15,605 bases of DNA from Ichthyophonus hoferi (Eukaryota; Opisthokonta; Ichthyosporea; Ichthyophonida; Ichthyophonidae). The notes below the pieces were generated by a model. That model did not search any database, was not told where the DNA came from, and was given only the letters and a program-made list of their open reading frames with translations. Position numbers and translations under genes: made by a program. The stretch covers positions 124,761 to 140,365 of the forward strand of contig NAOQ01000048.1 of the NCBI GenBank assembly GCA_002751075.1, given 5' to 3'. Shown here in pieces: positions 1 to 15,605 of the stretch. How positions within the stretch are numbered: the first letter of the stretch is position 1; every line of letters begins with the position of its first letter.

Positions 1-1
1 G

Positions 2-33
<32 letters not shown>
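2..33. repeat. (ATA)n microsatellite
   Basis: About ten copies of ATA/AAT run without interruption at the window edge, inside the ligase intron that follows the exon at 128. Confidence 0.95.
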
Positions 34-127
34 TAAAATAACGGAATATTAACTTAAATGCAAGGATCATATGTGACACATGATGTAATCATATGGATAT
101 ATAAGCATATATAGATAGGATACGTAC

Positions 128-10185
<10,058 letters not shown>

Positions 10186-10852
10186 CTGTGGAAATAACCA
10201 ATGGAATGTTAGCTCCCAGTAACTGATAACTATGATTTAGATCGTTGTTGGAATGGGGGAACCAAGCGTGTAGTTTTGTGGGTATTTATGGGGACAATGT
10301 ATACATACATACATACATATAAACATACATGCTTATATATATATACATCCACACATATATCTTTGTATATAAGTATTATGAATTGCTGTGATTACGTGTC
10401 TAGAGGGGCATCTTTTTTATTGCATATTTCACGCTTATACATATATTATCTTCTAGACATATGTGAATGCATATACAGTCATATAGGCATTATATTCATA
10501 CATAGTCCTATATACTTAGGTACAGATATTATCAATGGTATGTATTAATTTATTCTAAGTGTGTGCAATTGTATTGATATAATCACTTATATATATGTGT
10601 GTGTATCTAACTATGAAGCAACTGTATATATGTTTGTAAAAAGGATTTTAATTCATTGGCACAGGGGGCATGTACTCCTATGTCCTTAGCTGTATTTATG
10701 TATATGACCATGTTATGCTGTGGTGATTATATAGCTTGTGGTTTATATAAGCCAGGTATCAAGAAATATACAGATGGGTGTTTGCGCGTGCAATCGTTAC
10801 GTATGCTATGCCCGTATGTCATGAATGCACACACACACTATACAAGTCACAC
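10186..10852 (-). other. Probable first intron or 5' flank of the ligase
   Basis: No C2-like or other recognisable coding sequence is seen here on the minus strand. The stretch holds (CATA)n at about 10301-10318, short (TA) runs near 10334-10345, and AT-rich sequence. On the plus strand there are open stretches without recognisable motifs. Confidence 0.4.
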
Positions 10853-10901
10853 CTTGGTGCCATGGTCAAGGTTGGAAGAAGCTCTTAAAGCAATGTTTTA
10901 A
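10656..10901 (+). other. Open stretch of 81 codons, unrecognised
   Basis: From TTG at 10656 to a TAA at 10899-10901 the plus strand is open, ending in SRLEEALKAMF. It contains several Cys residues and GDYIACGLYKPGIKKY. There is an AG at 10663-10664 that could serve as an acceptor, so it could be a last exon. I do not recognise the family. It lies opposite the candidate start exon of the ligase, so at least one of the two readings is likely wrong. It may be chance. Confidence 0.15.
10853..10863 (-). CDS. Possible start codon exon of the ligase (uncertain)
   Basis: ACCATGG at this point is a good initiation context, and the reading ATG GCA CCA AG is followed by GTGTGA, a usable donor. The end phase (two bases, AG) fits the G that opens the exon at 10185, giving MAPRAGGVRYQVT. 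The intron would be 667 nt. It is the only candidate I found that fits phase, but the donor is moderate and an ATG this short is easy to meet by chance. Confidence 0.3.
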
Positions 10902-13140
10902 GAAATAACATAGGCTAATGTCCGGTAAAAAAATGATTGAGTTTGTCGGTTAGCAACGGCTAAGTTTTCTATAATTCACTCCCGCTGCTCTTTTCAATCA
11001 CTGCTGAATCTAGAGGAAAGGGTGCTCTCAATTTTCATCCTAAAAAGAAAGAACAAGTCAAACGTATTCCCCTTTATATTTTCCCTTAATAAAATCTTTA
11101 TTAGCAACCGATAATACTTGGAAATTTAAACTATATTGTGTGGGTTCATGTGTAGTTTAATGTATAGGAGTTTCTGGTAGTTAAGCTGAAATTAATAGAA
11201 CTTCATAGATATCAAATGGATGCAGATAAATATTGAAATTCTTTGCATGCCCAAATATATTGAAGGGAGGAGTGCATTTTATGTAGTAGGTGGGTTGGGT
11301 AAATTGTGAAACCGTGTAGATATTAACTTAAATAACCATGTGATGGGGTAAGGGTATTGTGTATGTGAAGTGTTTGGTATAGGCTTCAACTTGAACTTGA
11401 AAGAATAACGATCGTATTTTATATTCTCGGAGTCTACGTTCAAAAAAAAATACAAGATATGAAATATTAAAAACATGAAGAGATCAATATATTCCAATAA
11501 TCATAGCAGCAGTGCATACCTTACTAGTTTAGCTAGATACTAACACAACCCAAATAAAGTAAAAATACAAGTAAATATATATACATGTAATTATAATCTT
11601 ATTATTGAATCCTCCGAGTCTTGGTATGAGGATAAGATGAGACGGGTTTACAATAATCTTATCATTGGTCGATAAAATCCAGATATACCAATGCAATATT
11701 TTTATAAAATTCAGTGTTTAGAATGTTTAGCCTATTTAATCCAATACAACAAAGGAAAGAGCGGTTGTTTCTAAAATCTTTTTACTTTATGTAAATATAT
11801 ACATATATATATATACATGAATTTAAGATTTTTTTTTTACATTTCCTGTATTCGGAACTACTGTTACAAAAGTATAGCATACTTGAGAGCTGCATTTGTC
11901 TATTCGTGGCTTAATAGCCATTCATCATTCATAAGGCTCTCTTTTAGTTTTCTACCAATCAGGGCTTAGTGTATTGATCTGGTATGTATTGAAGCGTAAA
12001 TAGCCAATGTGATGACAAAAGTTTAAAGTTGTCAATAATAATACTAAAAAACTCAAACCATAACCAGCAATTGGTTGTTAATATTTGCCTATGGTTTATA
12101 TTTTTTCTAGTTTGATTTGCATGCAGATAACGGTCAGAAAGACCTTATTAATTCTTTTAGATAAAATAAGGCAATATTCAAAATGTATGTAAAACATTTC
12201 ATTAATCCATTGGACACAGATTAATATAATTAGAACATTATATAATATAAAAGGTAAAAGGAAAAAACTAAAGGTTTCCCTAGATTTTACTGTAATGCGA
12301 GTTTATCACTTTAAAATTTTAAAACAACAACTAGAGGATCGGGATTTAAAAAAATAATGTATGTAATGAAAAATCATTACAACCTGACTTCCTTACTAAG
12401 AAATATAATGATAAACTTGTCGTACTGAAAATACCTTTTTTTTTTATAGGTTAATTAATACTATGCTATGTTTCAAACATCAAAACATCAAGATGCCAAA
12501 AATTGTCAAGCGCGGTTGGTCATCTACCAAAGTCACACCTGCACAGACCAGGTGGCGTCCATTTATTTGCTTAGTTAATTGGTTTATTCAGCTAATTAAT
12601 TGTGTTTATTTAATAGCTATATATATAAACGTAAAGTCTTGGTAAAGTTAATTGGCATAGCCTCATGTGATTCATTTAGTCTAGCCAATAAAACAGCAGA
12701 TAATGATCTTAGTATGATGCTGATTTGTCAGTATCATAAGTGCTTCCCAATAGGATGTTCAATTTATGATCTGGACAAAGTATTATAAAATATATTTAGA
12801 TTCGCGTTTTCTATATATAATCAACTGGAAGTCTATATATAATTACTAATCGGAAATACCTTTGTTGACAAAAGCTGAATATTAAAGTAGCCCTTCTGAA
12901 ATGCAGAAAAGGCTAGATTAAAAAAGCAGGTATATGATTTGCATTATTCTCCATCATGGAAATTACCTGGTTATGCAAATTTACTCTTGAACAGGCTTTC
13001 AGTGTCATTTTTTACACAGATTAATGCTACACCTGCCAAACATCCATACTTCCTACAGATGCACATGATTTTAGGGGTATTCCTGTGCCTAGAGGCCACC
13101 TTTCGGATGTCCATATCAGAATCTCTCTGATTATCTCTTG
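10902..13140. other. AT-rich region with no recognisable gene
   Basis: No exon, RNA gene or transposon protein was recognised on either strand. Small features are a near-repeat of ATAATCTTATTATTG (about 11589) and ATAATCTTATCATTGG (about 11654), a (TA) run near 11800-11816, and a perfect 8-bp hairpin with an AAAA loop at 12362-12381. A slightly GC-richer patch lies at about 12495-12560. Short open stretches near 12463-12788 and 12939-13130 show no motif. Confidence 0.5.
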
Positions 13141-13438
13141 CGATCGCTATAAAATACTACTCAATCAAGTATGATCGTCATCTTGAACTGCGTTCTGATT
13201 GACTAATGAGAACAGCTCTAACGGCTCTAGGATATACTTTAAGCGAGGTAAAAAATATATTACATCTTACATAACAACACTACTAATGATCATCTCACTG
13301 CTCCAACGAGCCTATCCGATTGTGACTAAACTTAGGATACCCTGAAGGTTATATAAGAACACTTGCAGCACTAGTATGAGCACAGGCTAAGTCACAATAT
13401 GGCTTTAAGTAGCGTTAGTCTATTACCATATGCAGTAA
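13141..13438 (+). repeat. Left arm of a diverged inverted repeat
   Basis: The reverse complement of this segment aligns by eye with 14111-14462 over most of its length with small gaps. Anchors are GGATACCCTG (13335-13344) against CAGGGTATCC (14219-14228), and TATATAAGAACAC (13350-13362) against GTGTTCTTATATA (14201-14213). Both outer ends come to a CGATCG. The outer limits are approximate. It may be a fold-back or miniature inverted-repeat element; no protein is coded. Confidence 0.75.
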
Positions 13439-14110
13439 GAATTTAATAATAAAATTATTTTTTAAAAAGCTATTCAATTTTTTTTTGATTTCTAAAGTAG
13501 TCTGAGTATTAATCTAAAATCTATAGGAATCTGTGGGAGGTCAGTTTGATTGACTAGTTTAACTCGGATCTCCAATTATTTTTCGTAATCTATCGTTGAA
13601 ATTTCTTGTACTGGCGTTAGCAATAACTAATTGGTTTGATCTACTTTTTAAAACTAGAGGCATACGTATTTGTTATCAGTAAGAGGTGTTATATGTTATA
13701 TTACTATGTAGATAATAACTATTGTCACGATTTAATATTAGATGGAGTTCTCTGACTTGGAATGAGTGAGAGATATAAGCACTAATTATCGTATGTGAGT
13801 GGTAACGGTGGACAAGACATTAAAACAACGATGTGATTGTTACATCCATGCAACATTTTATGTATGAATAGCGGAGGCTTGTCTTGGGTTATTACGGTTT
13901 ACATCTATACTCCATCTCCTTGTAAAAATGGCTCTTTAGCTAGCTATCTCATTGGTGTAAATACCTAACATTTTATGGGGGGTTGACAAATCAATCCTTT
14001 AAGTTGAAAAATATTACGCAACTCAGCATCTTTTACTCTTGTTTGAAGGTCCAACGTAAAAAAATTCCAAAAAGTTTAAATATACCTTTTTAAGTGTTCT
14101 TATTAAGTAT
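13439..14110. other. Spacer between the inverted repeat arms
   Basis: This stretch of about 670 bp lies between the two arms. It is AT-rich with T-runs near 13480-13486. A 13-nt word TTGACAAATCAAT occurs at 13983-13995 and again at 14475-14487, just outside the right arm. Arm pairing may continue weakly into the AT-rich edges. No coding signal was recognised. Confidence 0.55.
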
Positions 14111-14462
14111 TTACTGCATGCAGTAATAGAGGCTAATGGCTCTTAGTCCCTATAGAAGTTGTATATCGTGGCTTAGCCCGTGCTTGAACTAGCGCTGCTA
14201 GTGTTCTTATATACACCTCAGGGTATCCCAGGTTTTGTCACAATTGGATATAGCTAGTTAGAGCAGTAATTATTAGTGTGCTGTTTTATGATATAATGCA
14301 ATGTATTTTTATCTTGAGATTAATTTTAATGGGCTGATGCACGTAACAATCTAATGGCTATGGCTAGGTAAAGCATTTCCTCTAAGAGCCGATATAGGTA
14401 TTATTATTGGCTGATTTAGACGTATTTGGGATTGTGTTCGTCATTGTAAATGGAACCGATCG
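14111..14462 (-). repeat. Right arm of a diverged inverted repeat
   Basis: This is the partner of 13141-13438 in opposite orientation. The middle of the arm (14168-14250) is best conserved, and several small gaps make this arm longer. Its inner edge is a perfect 16-bp palindrome, TTACTGCATGCAGTAA (14111-14126), of which the left arm keeps an imperfect copy (13423-13438). The divergence suggests an old insertion or two old copies. Confidence 0.75.
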
Positions 14463-15605
14463 TAAATATCCCTATTGACAAATCAATTTATCTATTAAGA
14501 AGATAAGATTCTGTAGCCACAGTTCTTATAAGAACACTATCTAGCCAACTAATATTAAACGAGTTGTTTCATGATTCGCTCGTTACCAGAACTTCGGCAT
14601 TAAATTATTGTAGTTAAAGTATTCAAATCAATTAAATATTCCTGTCTTAACAGCATGCAGAGGTCTCAGCCTTATATTGCATGCCGTAACAGATCAAGCA
14701 GTGACTGAGTTGGTTCAAAATGACAAGGAACAGTCATAATATTTTCAAACTCATAATGTAGGATGCAGCTGAGTCTGTAAATGCTTTGTGCGTATCCTCT
14801 CCAATTGAGGCATCTGGCTCTTCTTCTTTGGTGAGTTCTTGGTCTTTGTCACCACACAGGTATTACATTTCAAATCACACAGCAATGTTTTGCCAGCTTT
14901 AAACAATGTGCCCTCTAGGGCATCACAAATAAATTGGGTGGGTATTCGTATACATAAAATGTTTGCATATTGTTGTAAGGCCGTTAACTCCAAATGAATA
15001 CGTTTTTTAGATTATTAGCAATTATTATAACATATGTAACCTGGAAAAACAATTAGTACAATCTATAGGTGCTGGTGCTATATGGCAATCCAAGATGATC
15101 TATCAACATTGAACCAGCCAATGGTAGAGGTCTTGCAAATATATAATAAGCCATTTCAGACCACATGTTTTGGGTTCAGATAAAATAAGATATTGTCCGA
15201 AATATGTTACGACTATCCTGGTTAACGCATCTCACACTACGGGGCCATTTGAACTTTACTATATCTTTTCACTTGTATATCAATCAAAGTTTTAGTAACA
15301 AGTGCATCAGACATGATTGGGAAATTATTAATCACTTTTACGAGCTCGTTAATCGCGATTGTAGTTTTTAAATCATAAATACTTAAAATAGAGTGGCTCA
15401 GAATTAATTAATTCCCCAGTATCCTTCTAATGGATTAATTCACTAATATCTGAAAGTTACCCCAAAATAGTTAACCACTGGCGGCGGTAGAAACAAACAA
15501 GTACAATAACAAAACAAAACGGATAATAAATAGGTGGGGTGGGTGGGGTGGCATTTTCATGTCACAATTCACTCAATTTCATATATATTATTTCAAGGCA
15601 TTATT
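14463..15605. other. AT-rich flank with no recognisable gene
   Basis: The stretch includes a 14-bp palindrome GTTCTTATAAGAAC near 14522-14535, one unrecognised open stretch on the minus strand (14751-15012), and a G-rich run at 15533-15551. I see no RNA gene, transposon protein or ligase exon. Confidence 0.5.
14751..15012 (-). other. Open stretch of about 87 codons, unrecognised
   Basis: The minus strand is open from after a TAA at about 15015 to a stop at 14751. It reads LELTALQQYANILCIRIPTQ, then ICDALEGTLFKAGKTLLC and DLKCNTCVVTKTKNSPKKK. The mix of residues, with CDLKC-C and a basic tail, looks somewhat protein-like, but there is no ATG near its start and I do not recognise it. It could be a terminal exon, an old decayed gene or chance. 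Confidence 0.15.

Noticed and set aside
12362-12381. Short perfect hairpin as a terminator or RNA gene
   Set aside because: An 8-bp stem in AT-rich DNA is expected by chance; nothing else supports a function.
12463-12788. Two short open frames on the plus strand
   Set aside because: No motif, AT-driven composition and no supporting splice signals beyond a chance TTTTATAG upstream.
12939-13156. Open stretches on both strands, plus 12939-13130 and minus 12974-13156
   Set aside because: Both strands are open over the same DNA and neither gives a known motif, so I cannot support either.

Overview
The window is AT-rich eukaryotic nuclear DNA, full of microsatellites. About its left two thirds hold one protein-coding gene on the minus strand, split into at least 20 exons with GT-AG introns. 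Joined in order, the exons give about 661 codons of a C2-WW(x4)-HECT protein. This is a NEDD4-family E3 ubiquitin ligase, closest by motif memory to the ITCH/WWP1/WWP2/Su(dx) branch. That branch, the many 240-730 bp introns and the AT/microsatellite-rich background suggest an animal, perhaps an early-branching one such as a sponge. No species can be named from the sequence.

Layout, read in the direction of transcription (right to left): a possible start exon near 10853-10863 (uncertain); five exons of C2 domain (10185 down to 8063); two exons of Ser/Thr/Pro-rich linker (7590 and 6943); four WW domains spread over exons from 6767 down to 3622, with a helical linker between WW2 and WW3; then six exons of HECT domain (2975 down to 128). 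The HECT C-lobe with the catalytic cysteine lies beyond position 1. Every exon-exon junction keeps the reading frame and rebuilds a family motif across the splice, so the model is strong.

Introns carry (TA)n, (CATA)n, a 91-nt uninterrupted purine run (2444-2534) and an A-rich/purine tract (5014-5116). From about 10.9 kb to the end I see no gene I can name. That region holds AT-rich unique-looking sequence, a few short open stretches of unknown meaning, and a diverged inverted repeat of about 300-350 bp arms (13141-13438 and 14111-14462) round a spacer of about 670 bp. The repeat looks like a fold-back element or two old repeat copies in opposite orientation.

I found no rRNA, tRNA, CRISPR array, reverse transcriptase or recognisable transposase. 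The most interesting items are the altered regulatory linker in the ligase, its Ser/Ala-rich coding minisatellites, its very small C2 exons and the inverted repeat.
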